Of a stretch of DNA of 64,000 bases, positions 20,441-31,439 are shown one piece after another. A program made the translations under genes and the position numbers. The first letter of the stretch is position 1. Each line of letters starts with the position of its first letter. Below the pieces are notes generated by a model. The model had not been told where the DNA came from. It ran no database searches and worked only from the letters and a program-made list of their open reading frames with translations. The DNA is from Beta vulgaris subsp. vulgaris. Taxonomy: Eukaryota; Streptophyta; Magnoliopsida; Caryophyllales; Amaranthaceae. The DNA lies in the NCBI RefSeq assembly GCF_026745355.1, contig NC_079209.1:5833507-5897506 (forward strand), read 5' to 3'.

Positions 20441-23400
20441 ATGAATGGCGGAGGGGTAGAGCTTCTGAATGCCGGGAATGCCACTGCTCTGTTCCATTCC
20501 GTGGATGCTTTCCTTTTTGATTGCGATGGTTCTTTTTTCTATCCATTTTTCTGCTTTTTCTCCTTATGAATGAATGAATCAATCAATGAATGAATGAATG
20601 AAATGAATGCATGAATGAATGAGTTTGAATCCTTTTCTATTCCTATTACTGGCACTTGCAGGAGTGATCTGGAAGGGGGACAAGCTGATTGATGGCGTTT
20701 ATGATACACTAACTTTCCTCAGGTCCCAGGTTGTTCTCTCTACCACTCACCACTCTCTACTATACTACATTTTTTTTTTCCTATCAGAATCCGTGGTAAG
20801 ATAGAATTTCCTCTAGACTGCCTCGCACAAGACCACTTATCCAGAGGCCCGACAAACCCCTAACCCCCGGACAATATTAAAATTTTGCTTCCACCAAGAT
20901 TTGAACTTTGGTTTTTCATGTAAGAGATAAAAAGTCATACTATTGGACCAGGGTACTAGGTACTCTAGTCTCTACTATACTACTTACCACTTCCATTGTT
21001 TTTTTGGTTGACCATTTCTTGTAGGCATACTTGTCGATATACTATTATTTTGAACCTTTACATCTTTATTTATTAATAGACAAAAATTACAAAATTTGAG
21101 ACGGATCTAATTATATCTTACATGACTATATTTTTACTAATCACAAGAGATACTCAAAGTTGTGTATGTAAATAGTGACAAAAGTAAAACGGGTCATTAA
21201 GAAAACGGGGAAGTACTTAGTATGAATGTATGAGTGTATCACATTCATATTTACTTCATTTTGCAATTCACTTTTTGGGCAGGGGAAGAAGTTAGTTTTT
21301 GTCACCAACAATTCCAGCAAATCAAGAAGGCAATTCGCCTCCAAGTTCCTTTCTTTGGGCATTTCTGTGTCTCAGGTACTTCTCTTTTGTCCCACCTTCA
21401 TTTTTACTATATAAACAACCTTATTTACTGCTAATTTACTTCAAATGCAAGGTGTTTACTAACTTCTTTTCTGTTGTACGAAATCAAAGAAATTAGAGGA
21501 GGTCTTGCTATACTATCATGCTATCACTATGTATATGCACTAGGCATCATTCATAGTTCAAGTTAATTTAGCAACCTTCAATCAACTTTTTTGTTGGACA
21601 AAAGATGCTAACGGGTGTTGTGTAGAATAATAAAAGAAAAATGATATTAACTATTAAGCAATGAAAATTAGAAGCTAAAAATGAAAACATTAATTACATA
21701 AGTTAACGAGTGATTATGTCATAAGTTCCTAAATTATTACTATTTTAGGAAATTTATTCAATGCTTATTTCAACCCTAAGGGCTACATATATCAAAACCC
21801 TTAATAAAATATCACCCGGGTTCTTGGACTATAGTATTTGATAAAGGGGTTCGCGGTATGAGAATGTGTATAGGAACACAATGCTCTACCTAGTATTGTA
21901 AAATTACCTCAAAGGTTTTCCACTTGCATATGCCATATTGCCTTCTTATGAGATTGCATTTTAAGGGGGTTTAGTTAATTAGGTAACATTAATGAGCTTA
22001 AGAATGCATTCTAGCAAATTTTACAGTCTTTTGTTCATCATCTAATCAAAGAAAATAAAAAAAGTTCTCATTCTTTTGGGCAGGATGAGATCTTCAGCTC
22101 CTCTTTTGCGGCTGCAATGTACCTGAAATCCATTGAATTTTCTCCTGATAAGAAGGTGGGTTGCTACTCAAAATAGCTGTATGCATCTCCTTTCAAAATA
22201 GTACTCCCTTCGCTCTCAAATAAACTTCATATTATATGTTCCTATTTGGGCAGTCCAGAAATGAAGTTTCCAGTACCTTTGATGAAGATTTATCCCTCCT
22301 AATCCATGTGATATGATCCCTCCCACTAACTCCCTCTCCATACTCTCTTTCCATATCCCATATGTCGTGGGACCCTCCTCTAACTGTCTCTCGCAATTGT
22401 TTTTTGTAATGCTTACTTTTACACAATCTACCAACGAGCCAATACCCCTTACTAAGAACTGTTGATATGTGAGCCGAAGCCTAACATGATGTTTAACTTG
22501 GGTGCAGAGGGAGTATTATATGCTACTGTGTCTTTTATCTCTAATAAATTCGGCTATGCTGTTTGCTATTTGTTCTACTGCTATATTGGTCTCCCTAACA
22601 GGTGTATGTAGTTGGTGGGGAAGGCATCTTGGAGGAGCTGGACCTTGCTGGCTTTACAGCCCTTGGTGGCCCTGTAATTCCTTCTTTTTCCTCCCCTTCT
22701 CGTCTAAATAGTATAACTCAACCTTCTGTCATCTTATATCTCAGTAGTCTAATCTTAGTATCTTACTGCAGGAAGATGGCAAAAAGATGATAGAACTGAA
22801 AGAAAATCCCTTTTTGGAGCATGATAAGACTGTAATCTAACATAAACCTTTCTTATTCTTCCTTCAACTGCCTCTTTTACTGCTATTGAAGCATCTTTTT
22901 TTCATTTTCCTTTTATCTTTTGCTTATGATCCAGGTCTAATTTCAGGTTGGTGCTGTTGTCATTGGATTGGATCAGTATATTAACTTTTACAAGCTCCAG
23001 TAAGCTTATTTCATGCAAATTGGTTGTTTTTTGCAATTTACATGAATCTTTTTTTTCTCCGACCCATGCATATTCATCATTCAACTCAAATAACAAATTG
23101 AGCATAAACAAGCTCAAATTGATGATTGAGTTTATAAGTAGTTGAACAATAGATTGATAAAATGTCCTGCATGTTAGAGCACTTCATTCCCTGCTTGTTT
23201 AAAGTCTATATCTAAAGGTTGAAACATGTATTATGCAGTGAAATGATATAAGGGGAGGGGTAATCTAGGCAGTAGCTATGTATATTAGTCATTAGTAGCT
23301 TGAAGGAGAAGAAGAAAGAGGGAAGAGTGAACTAGCTCGTCTATATATAGAGGAAATCAGAGAGGATGGAGAAATTATGATGAGTATTATGAGAAATTTT

Positions 23401-26400
23401 CTTTTAGTTTATTGTTAGCTTTCTTGGGAGAGAATCAACCCTCTCGAATGCTTGATATTTTCTTATGTTCTGTAATTTTCATTTAATCAATTCAAATTCA
23501 TTTTATCTTTCTTTCTTCAATCTTCATCCTCGTCCTTCTAAGGCTTCCATCTGTTCAGATCACTCTCCAAAACCTGTTGCCCTTGGTAAATTGTCCAGCC
23601 TTTCTTGAACCCTAATCTAGTACTGGAAGCAATAGTGTCCTTTGTGAGATAGGAGTATGTGTTATGTTAAGAAAGTTGCAAACTGTGATAATGTAGCTAG
23701 CAGCCTTTTGTGAAAACAGGAACTTCTGGTGTTGGGAGCATTACTATTATGCACGTTGTTCTGTGAAGGAAGTTGCAAACTTTGATATCGTAAATACCAG
23801 CCTTTCATAATGAAGGAAGTTTTGGTCTTGGGAGAACTCATTCATACATTCTTGGGCTGCAAACCTAGTATTGTACAGATATACACACAATCCTGTCCTA
23901 TGAGAGAAAGTACCACCTAGCAAACTGTTAAAGTGAGCCAAATATTACAACTTAAATTAAAGATGCTGTGGCAACAAATAACAGAATGGAAAAAACTGGA
24001 CAGATAACAGAGAATAACTACTTTAAGCTAGGTTATTGTGTAAGAGTGTAGATTATACTAAAAGCATTACACTCATTTTTACCCCCCCAACCCCATTCCC
24101 AACCTCTCCTAAAAGACGTTGGATTTGGATGTAAAAGACAAATCTTAACTTGAGAGGAACCTGTGATGATGCTCAGATGATGACTTTGTTATTATGTTTG
24201 CTAGTTGCATGAAGATCTCTCATAGGCAGTAGTAACAAAGCCACATTGGATTGATCCCTTACATAGTGACAATCTATCTTCAAATGTATTATTCTTTCAT
24301 AATGGAGTTATGTGCAACAGTGCAATATGGATAGCTTTGTTATCGTAGTAGAGTGAAACAGGTTTAGATATACCATGATGTAGGTGTTTTAGGCTATCAA
24401 CCCAAAATTTGCTAGTGAGACTCAGTTAAAGCTGTTGACGTTGTCTTTTTCCTTTTGGTCTTCAATGGCATTAAGAAACCACTACGATACACAATAGCTT
24501 GTCAAAAACCTGCACTAAAGGCACATGCACCGAAATTTACATTTTGAGTCAGAATTGATAGGGTAATATAATTCCCCATCCAGAGTCCCTTCAGATACTG
24601 CATGAAGAGCTGCTTGCCAATGTGGCTCACTAGGGCAAGCCATGAACTGGCATAAGGTATATTTCTAGATCATCTAGCATGACACTCTTAGGACAGGGTT
24701 AGCTAATTTTAACAACCTAACTTGAGTGATTATGTCTCCCAAGTCCCAAGTACTTTCTCTTGGTTCAAGAGAGCTCCTCTTTCAGTTCTAGATCACCAAT
24801 GAGTGAATTTAGGCTTAATCATAACCAGTGACTGACACATTAGGTAAGCGAAGTAACATCATACATATTTTACCATTTTGTGCTCTATGATAAACAACAC
24901 CATACATATTTTACCATTTTGTGCTTTAAAGAATAGAGAATCCTCTCGTAACTGATTAAAATTTTTCTCTTGGCAAGGAACTTAAAGTTCAATATTTTTT
25001 TTGCTTATGCTCTTTCGTAACTTGCAAACATTGCCTTTTGGTGCGCCAATCTATCCCTGTGGAGGTTTGAGATATACTTCTTCATCCAAAAATCCGTGCA
25101 AGAATGTATTATTGATGTCGATTGAGTTGATGCAACTTCCAATTTTGTATGGTAGCTAGAGAAATAAGAACTCTCAAAGTAGCAAGGAGCAAACCTTGCT
25201 GTCCGGTGACTGCTTGTAATCTTTGCTTATAAGCTGTCTACCTCCCATAGTTTCTATACTAGCTTTTAGGCTTTAGCCTTTCCATACTACCATCTTGTTT
25301 GCGTTTCACCTTGTACGCCCACTTTGAATCTAAACTTTCTTCCTTGGCCAGATCACTGCCTTCTCCTGCCTTGTTGGCTTCTAACGGTTGCATTAATCTT
25401 TCATGGCGTATCTCCATCCTTCTTTTCTTATAGTTTGAGCTTTTATCTCGAAAAGGCGCGAGACACCCTGATGCGCAAAGAGTTAATGGTGCGGATAGCA
25501 CTTACAATTAATGGTGCAAATGGCACTTATAGTTAATGGTGCAAATAATACTTATACAATTAATATTAGGCGTAGTTCAGTTGGTTCCTACTTTCATACC
25601 TTTTATTGGTGCTGCTATTGCTTAGATGTATTTTTTGACCTCCTTTGCGCTGTTGATTGACAGTTATGCAACACTTTGCATTCGTGAGAATCCAGGATGC
25701 TTATTTATTGCTACCAATCGAGATGCTGTGGGAAATATGACTGATTTGCAAGAATGGCCTGGTTATCTTCTATAATTCCTATTTTTTGTACTTCATATGT
25801 AGTAATTAATTCCACAAGGACCAATTTGGATTTCCATATAATACAAGAAAAAGTTCTCTCTATATAAGCAAATGTAATAAATGGCTATATTGAAGATGTA
25901 AGTAGGTTGTTTTTGATTGAGCATTAATTAACAAGAAAAGGATTATTTAAGGACCTAAATTTTGTCAGACGGTAGAAATTAGGACCTTAACATTCAAACG
26001 TGAAGTTAAGGATCTTATTTTCAAGCGCTATAAGCTCCTTCACTTTGGCATTCCAAAGACTACACAAACCTCTTTCTGCACTTCACCATCACAGAGGAAG
26101 TTAAACCTTTTTTGTCTCTTCTTCTTTACACCTTAGAGAATTTTTTTTCCAGTAATTTGACAGTTACCTCACCTAATATAATTTCTGTAAGCTCTTTTGC
26201 AGATGAATTGAACTCTGAATCAGTTTTGCTTTCTGTTCTTTTGGGGTAGGGTCCAGGACTTCAGAGTTAAGAAATACAATATTCTTAAAATCATAGAAGA
26301 TGTATACAGTCACATGTAGAGTTTGGATTGTTGCTTAATTGTTTATATAAATCATTGGAAATTGTGGGTTACAATCCTGCAGACAATTTCTATTGCATTT

Positions 26401-27567
26401 GGTGGTGCTATGTGGGAATATTTTGGGGATGAAGATATCTACTGTTCTAATGTTGAAAACAGCTCTATTCTGTTGATCAAGTTTTTGCCATGTATATACA
26501 GAGATGGAAAAGAAAGCTAACACTTGTGTCACAATCGACATTAACCCCTTGTTGTCTCTCAAATAGATTTGCTGCTACTTGCTAGCCTACGTGTTATTTT
26601 TAAACTGTTTTTAACGTAATTTATCTGTCGATAGTTGGGACTTGTTATCCTCCATTGCTGTAAAAATTACATTTTCTCTTCAATGAACGAATTTTCCTTT
26701 TGTGCCTAACAAAAGTTGTTAAGTTTTTGTCTTTTTATGGCTAAATATTACTTATTTATCATCAATTTAGAGGTCGAGCTAACAATCATCTAATAGTAGG
26801 TCCTTAACTCTCACTTTTGAAAGTTGAGGACCTTAACTGTACCTCTTAGCAAAGTTGAGGTTCTTAAAATATTCTCATCTCATTAATTATGATTGCATTA
26901 AAATTTGAAAGTTATTATTTAGTTACTTATCCCATATTTAAGTGATTTGTGCTAGAACTTATGTTTGGGTAACTAATGCACGATCTTTTCAATTTTCAAA
27001 AAGAGCACGCTCTAGTACTGCAGAAAATTTACCATCCCAACTCATATTGCTTCTTTGATTTGGGCTCGCAGGTGCTGGATGTATGGTGGCTGCTTTGTGC
27101 GGCTCCACTGAGAAAGAGCCCATTGTGGTCGGAAAGCCATCAGCATTTATGATGGACTTCTTGTTAAAGAAGTAAGTACACGTTAGATCTGATGCACTAC
27201 TTGGCAGCATTTGAATATGAGTTATATGAATGCTGATTTTCGTATCCAGATTCCATGTTGACACCTCCAGAATGTGCATGGTGGGTGATAGATTAGATAC
27301 TGATATTCTATTCGGACAGAGTGCTGGCTGCAAAACACTCCTTGTTCTCTCTGGTATCAGATCTGCTTTTCCTTATTGAGGATAAATCATGTGCAATGTT
27401 TTACTCACAGAATAATTAACATATTAGTTTTGTGGGTTAGTTTTTCTTATGGCTCTTTTACTGCAGGCGTGACGACATTGCCTACTCTTCAGGATTCAGC
27501 AAACAACATCCTGCCAGATTACTACACTGACAAAGTGTCTGACTTGCTACAACTATTGCGACCATAA
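20441..27567 (+). CDS. PGLP2: 2-phosphoglycolate phosphatase, cytosolic type
   Basis: HAD-superfamily phosphatase that dephosphorylates 2-phosphoglycolate, an inhibitor of central carbon enzymes. Eleven exons: 20441-20528, 20662-20729, 21283-21375, 22084-22155, 22602-22673, 22772-22831, 22947-22999, 25664-25761, 27072-27171, 27250-27353, 27467-27567. All have GT-AG borders and join in phase to 302 residues, the normal length. HAD motif I FDCDG has D27 and D29; motif II is FVTNNSS with T60; motif III is VVGKPS with K223; motif IV is GDRLDTD with D248 and D253. It resembles the Arabidopsis PGLP2 paralogue more than the chloroplast PGLP1 (EWPGAGCMVAAL block), and no transit peptide precedes motif I. 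Intron 4 holds a MITE, intron 7 (2.7 kb) an antisense Copia fragment, and intron 8 a TIR element. A hAT/Athila nest ends 97 bp before the ATG, so the native promoter has been pushed 14 kb away. Confidence 0.95.
20812..20975 (-). mobile_element. Possible tRNA-derived SINE in PGLP2 intron 2
   Basis: On the minus strand a box A-like TGGTCCAATAG is followed by a box B-like GTTCAAATCTTGG, the order and spacing of a Pol III promoter, and then a G-rich body (GTCCGGGGGTTAGGGG). The ends are not defined. Confidence 0.45.
22204..22513. mobile_element. Stowaway-like MITE in PGLP2 intron 4
   Basis: Ends CTCCCTTCGCTC and TGCAGAGGGAG are partly inverted repeats, flanked by TA on both sides. About 310 bp, non-coding; weaker end pairing than the FPS copy. 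Confidence 0.55.
24250..25460 (-). mobile_element. Decayed Copia retrotransposon fragment, antisense in PGLP2 intron 7
   Basis: On the minus strand, in order, come the RT entry block DSKWAYKVKRKQDGS (about 25270-25350), an RT core piece NWKLHQLN followed by a frame that resembles the LHG-DEEVY region (about 25060-25150), a piece like GTLDGELYYPINSDSK (about 24540-24600), and an RNase H-like stretch with KFWVDSL and YYDNKAI (about 24280-24420). Many stops and shifts are present, so it is old. A short tandem duplication (unit CATACATATTTTACCATTTT) is at 24863-24925. The neighbouring 23240-23600 may be LTR-derived, but I could not pair it with a second LTR. Confidence 0.7.
25484..25556. repeat. 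Three tandem copies of a 25-bp unit
   Basis: The unit resembling AATGGTGCAAATAGCACTTA repeats three times with small changes, at the edge of the Copia fragment in PGLP2 intron 7. Confidence 0.7.
25946..26878. mobile_element. TIR element in PGLP2 intron 8
   Basis: The left end starts TTTAAGGACCTAAATTTTG and the right end, inverted, starts TTTAAGAACCTCAACTTTG. The similarity continues for about 80 bp, including GGACCTTAAC-type repeats at both ends. Long inverted repeats suggest a Mutator-like MITE, but no exact 9-bp duplication was found. Confidence 0.55.
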
Positions 27568-29496
27568 TTGTATAATTGCTGTGGGCCTTGTGCCTCCCAA
27601 ATCATGAACTCATTTTTCTTCTACATTATCATGTCCCAGTTGCTACTGGGACATTATTGAACTAGGCTTACACTTATGTGCAGTAAGCCACATCATCAAT
27701 TAGTCTCAAATATATATACTTATTTTCATTTTATGTTGGCTTTGAGCTTTCCCCTCTTTTCTGTTCCTTCTTTTAAAGTGTTATGGGGCTTTCATAACCA
27801 CTTGATTACTCGAACAGGTTTTGGATTTAGTGATATTATAGATGTGCATATAACCTGAAACATGGAAATCTTCCATTTTCAAGAAATGCACTATAATTCT
27901 GCAAGAGGGGACCAGTCTGATGAAAAGATGCAAGATGGACAAAGTATGTTGCCTTTTCAATATAGTCAAACATGAATTCAACGAGCTACCTTCGGCTTTT
28001 ATAGAGTAACATCTTTCTTTCTGATTGTTCCTCCGTTATCATTATAACTGATTCTCACCGATAGTGAGAGACTCAGTTGCGTCATGTAAGAGCTCCACCT
28101 CAGTCATTCTCTGTAGATTGTGCTACTTCACGATACTCCACTGCATGAGTTTGAGTCGGAATTTTTAAGTCGAGACTCCATCCCCCTTAGCTGCCTGCAC
28201 GTATATGCTTACTACATATATACCGTTACATTGACATAAGAATCCGATTTGCAAGTACTACAGGAGTATGGTCTGTTTGCTGTAATTAATCTTTGCTTTC
28301 ATGTCATCCCCAAGTAGGGTGTTGGACCTTTGTGCTTCTTTTTTTTCCTATAGATATAACCCTAGCTGCATAATGACTTGCACAATCAGTGAATAATTCA
28401 TGATATTTTTTTTGTACAAGTAAATTGCAGGAAAATAGTAATTCTTATTTAATGATTTGTTCAGGACTCTGAAGCATTTGGATTTTGTGGATGAACGGAT
28501 ATTAATTAGAGGCATCAACTGTAGAATGGTGTTTTCTACTTATACAAGTCCCTCTCCAAAGTCCCAACTCTGATATTGAAACTTGTTAGTAATAGCCAGT
28601 AGGAGATGGAATTTATTGAGTGGGGGTAAGGCTGGGGCCATCAGCCATGGGAGAGCAAAGGGGATCCACAAAAGGAGAGTTGGGTGGTTGGAGTCTGGAG
28701 GTCTCTCTTCTTAAATCCTTATCCAGGACTGCTTGATTGGTAGTGTTAGGAGCAGTGTCTAATTCCGAACTATTATGGAAAAAACATATACAAATATTCT
28801 TTTTAGGTAGATAAGATGTAGGGCTCTATCAGGTCGAAACTCTTTGCAGGTAATCGAGCATGATTTAGTTGGCTACACACTTTGGGAGTGGTGGGGGAGG
28901 GGGAAGATAAGGGAATCTCCTTCCCCAAAGTGCCTCTAGCGGGGATTAAACCCCCATATTAGAACTTGGAAGGTACCATTTTTAGTTTCTTATCACTACT
29001 GACAACTATAGTACGCCAAACTTAGCTTGATATATATAAGCAAATGTTATTTATATTATTTTAAATGTTCTGTATATAATTTCAAGGCCTTGTTCTTTTG
29101 GATTAGAAATTTATTGTAGTCTTAGTAGCTACTCCATCCATTCTTATTTTGCTTATATCGTTTTGACTTGAAAGATACATCGACCTCATATGACTAGAAA
29201 TGAGCTTACTTTAGTCTGAGCCGAGTACTTAAAATCCTAAACCATGGTGTCTTATAGAAGACTCAATCACTAGTCATAAGTCACCCAAAAAAACTTAAAA
29301 TAATGATAAAAAAAATTAGTTGGTATCCTAAACCGTTCTTATGATACTCATACTTAGTACTTCTTTAGACATACTTCCTCTAATCTGAAATAAACAAAAC
29401 ACTTCTCTCTTTACGATTAATTGATATATTTTGGCAATGTGCACTATTTACGTTAAGTACTTTGACCATATAAATCTCTTATTGATAAGAATAAGT
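27568..29496. other. PGLP2 3' flank and intergenic region, no gene seen
   Basis: The 3'UTR probably runs a few hundred bases past the stop. No coding region of a known family was found on either strand. The stretch 29120-29400 looks like a decayed MITE (CTACTCCATCCATTCTT start), but a matching end is missing. Confidence 0.55.
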
Positions 29497-29533
29497 GAAA
29501 GTATTGGGTCAGACCGTCTGACCCAATACTTTC
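29497..29533. repeat. 37-nt near-perfect palindrome
   Basis: Arms of 18 nt (29497-29514 and 29516-29533) pair perfectly around one central base (29515). The arm reads GAAAGTATTGGGTCAGAC. It lies just beyond the truncated end of the CDPK fragment. Confidence 0.9.
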
Positions 29534-29570
29534 CGTCGGACTGGCTGAGTCCAACTTAACGCGCGCGGGT

Positions 29571-29854
29571 TTACAAGCGAAGTTGAGTTTAGTTTGTTTA
29601 TGAGTAACTAAGTAAGTTATGCCGAATTGTCCGCGACCTAATTCACGGCCAAAAATGTAGGATTCACGAACATCTTCCATTGGACGACCTAGAACTCTGC
29701 CGATGTTGGAGGAGAGAGAATGACGTTGTGTTTTTTGTTGCGGTGGTTGTTGTTGTGGTGGTGGTGGTGGTGGAGAGGAGAGAGAGTTGTGGTTGTTGTT
29801 GTCGTAAGAGCGGAGTTGAGAGAGAGTGGAAGGTAAGCCATTACAGTTACCCAT
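29571..29854 (-). pseudogene. Truncated calcium-dependent protein kinase (CDPK) 5' fragment
   Basis: The ATG at 29854 gives MGNCNGLPSTLSQ, with Gly2 and Cys4 as in N-myristoylated, palmitoylated CDPKs. A variable Pro/Gln-rich region follows, then the start of the kinase domain RELGRGQFGITYLVT (glycine loop) up to FACK, the ATP-binding lysine region. Homology stops at about 29571 and unrelated sequence follows, so the catalytic loop, autoinhibitory segment and EF hands are missing. No other CDPK exon is seen nearby. The fragment is not a working kinase. It is most simply read as a captured or translocated gene piece, since hairpin-forming sequences lie on both sides (29497-29533 and 30572-30606). 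Confidence 0.85.
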
Positions 29855-30227
29855 TTTGAGGAGAAATAAAGTAGATATGGTAATGGAGGAAGAAGAGAGT
29901 GAAATGTAAGGAGGATTATATATGTGTGAAGAAGGAGAGAGAGAATTTAGATAATTTGAAGAGCTGACATTTTCAATGTAAGAAGAAGCACGAGGTTGGG
30001 TCAATGTTCAATGCCATTCAAATTCAACATGGTGTGAATGGGTACAAGAAGTGCTATATTAAGAAAGATAAGAAGCGGTTTTTGACGATTTCTGATGCTG
30101 TTCTTGGAGGCGACATGGTGGTGGACTGGTGGTGTTCTGAACATGAGTATAGAGTATCAGCTAAGAGGAATGAAGAAGAAGGAGAAAGTGAGAGAAAGCA
30201 GAGGTTAGTGTTTTGTTTTCTTTTCAA

Positions 30228-30560
30228 TTGGACTTTGTTTTCTTTCAGTTGGACTTTGTTTTCTTTCAGTTGGACTTTGTTTTGTTTCAGTTGGACTAAC
30301 TGAAACAAAATGAAGACTACCTGAAGAAAAATGAAGACTACCTGAAGAAAAATGAAGACTACCTGAAAAAGAATAAAGACCAACTAAAACCCAAGTAAGT
30401 CTAACTGAAGCACAAAAACCAACTGAAAAAAAAAAGACTAACTGAAAAAAAAAGATTAACTGAAACAAAATGAAGACTACCTGAAAAAAAATGAAGACTA
30501 CCTGAAAAAAATGAAGACTACCTGAAAAAAAATTAAGACTAACTGAAAAAAAATTGGAAC
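30228..30560. repeat. Minisatellite with units in two orientations
   Basis: Three tandem copies of a 21-bp unit of the form GGACTTTGTTTTCTTTCAGTT (about 30230-30295) are followed by about a dozen units of the form ACTACCTGAAGAAAAATGAAG or ACTAACTGAAAAAAAAAG. The second group is essentially the reverse complement of the first, so the array is a long imperfect hairpin. Confidence 0.85.
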
Positions 30561-30571
30561 CACCTGAAAAT

Positions 30572-30606
30572 CGTCCGACCAAAAATTATGGTCGGACGAG
30601 TCCGAC
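30572..30606. repeat. Overlapping hairpins (CGTCCGACCA / TGGTCGGACG and GTCGGAC-GA-GTCCGAC)
   Basis: Arms 30572-30581 and 30589-30598 pair perfectly, and 30591-30597 pairs with 30600-30606. A related GTCGGACT...AGTCC sequence lies at 29536-29552 on the other side of the CDPK fragment, so the two could be the ends of one roughly 1.07-kb element. Confidence 0.6.
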
Positions 30607-31027
30607 ACAATACGTTCTCTAAGAATAAATATTGGTGTATTAGATGTTGGATTTATCTCAATGCATATATTCAAAATATTAACTTTGAATAGATACTTTT
30701 TTTCAAATAAATAATTAAAGATTTTAATATTCAAATTTGTGCATTGACATGCATAAAAGTCAAACTAAATTAATTAAGATGAGAAAGAGGTATTATCGTT
30801 TTTCAACTTTGATGGTACCATTTGAAAAAAAATAATTCAATTCAGACTTTATTTCATAGATATTCATAAAAGCTCCGAAAGTAAGTGTTTTAATATTTAA
30901 TGCGAGAGACTTGTTCTCTTAATCTTAATTTCAACATATTTCAATTAGTTATGTAAAATATTAAAATTCGGTTCAATTTATTTCAGTTCAGCAAATTTCG
31001 ACTCAAAAGAACATAGCCTAATTGGTA

Positions 31028-31287
31028 CTCCCTCTGTTTTTTTTTTTATCATTCTCACTTTCCTGTGCGTGTCTTCCCATGCACGTTTTAAAACTTAAAT
31101 ATCTTTCATTATATATTAGTAAAAATTATAACGATTGAATATTAATAAAGTACTAATTGAGACGAATCAAACAAGACCCCACATGACTATGTTTTTTCTT
31201 ATAAATTGAGAACATTTGAGAAGATTCTCTCTATGCATGAATAGTGTCAAGATTCTAAATGAGAAAGATAAAAAAAAACAGAGGGAG
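31028..31287. mobile_element. Stowaway-like MITE
   Basis: A 260-bp element with ends CTCCCTCTG and CAGAGGGAG, flanked by TA on both sides (31026-31027 and 31288-31289). It contains ACAAGACCCCACATGACTAT, also present in the elements at 827-1083 and near 5150. Confidence 0.8.
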
Positions 31288-31439
31288 TACTTAACGTTTT
31301 CTACTTCTCTTCTCCTACCGAGGCCTGCGGGGGTGCGGCTGGAAGTAGTAGCAAATAGCAATAGTCCAGTTGGAGTGATGGGTGGGGTTTTATGTATGGA
31401 GTATAGACAGTCTACTGTCTAGTACCTTTCTTTCTTTTC

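Noticed and set aside
30004..30303. 99-codon plus-strand ORF upstream of the CDPK fragment
   Set aside because: The C-terminal part is the minisatellite (repeated SFSWTLF), and the rest has no recognisable domain or start context.
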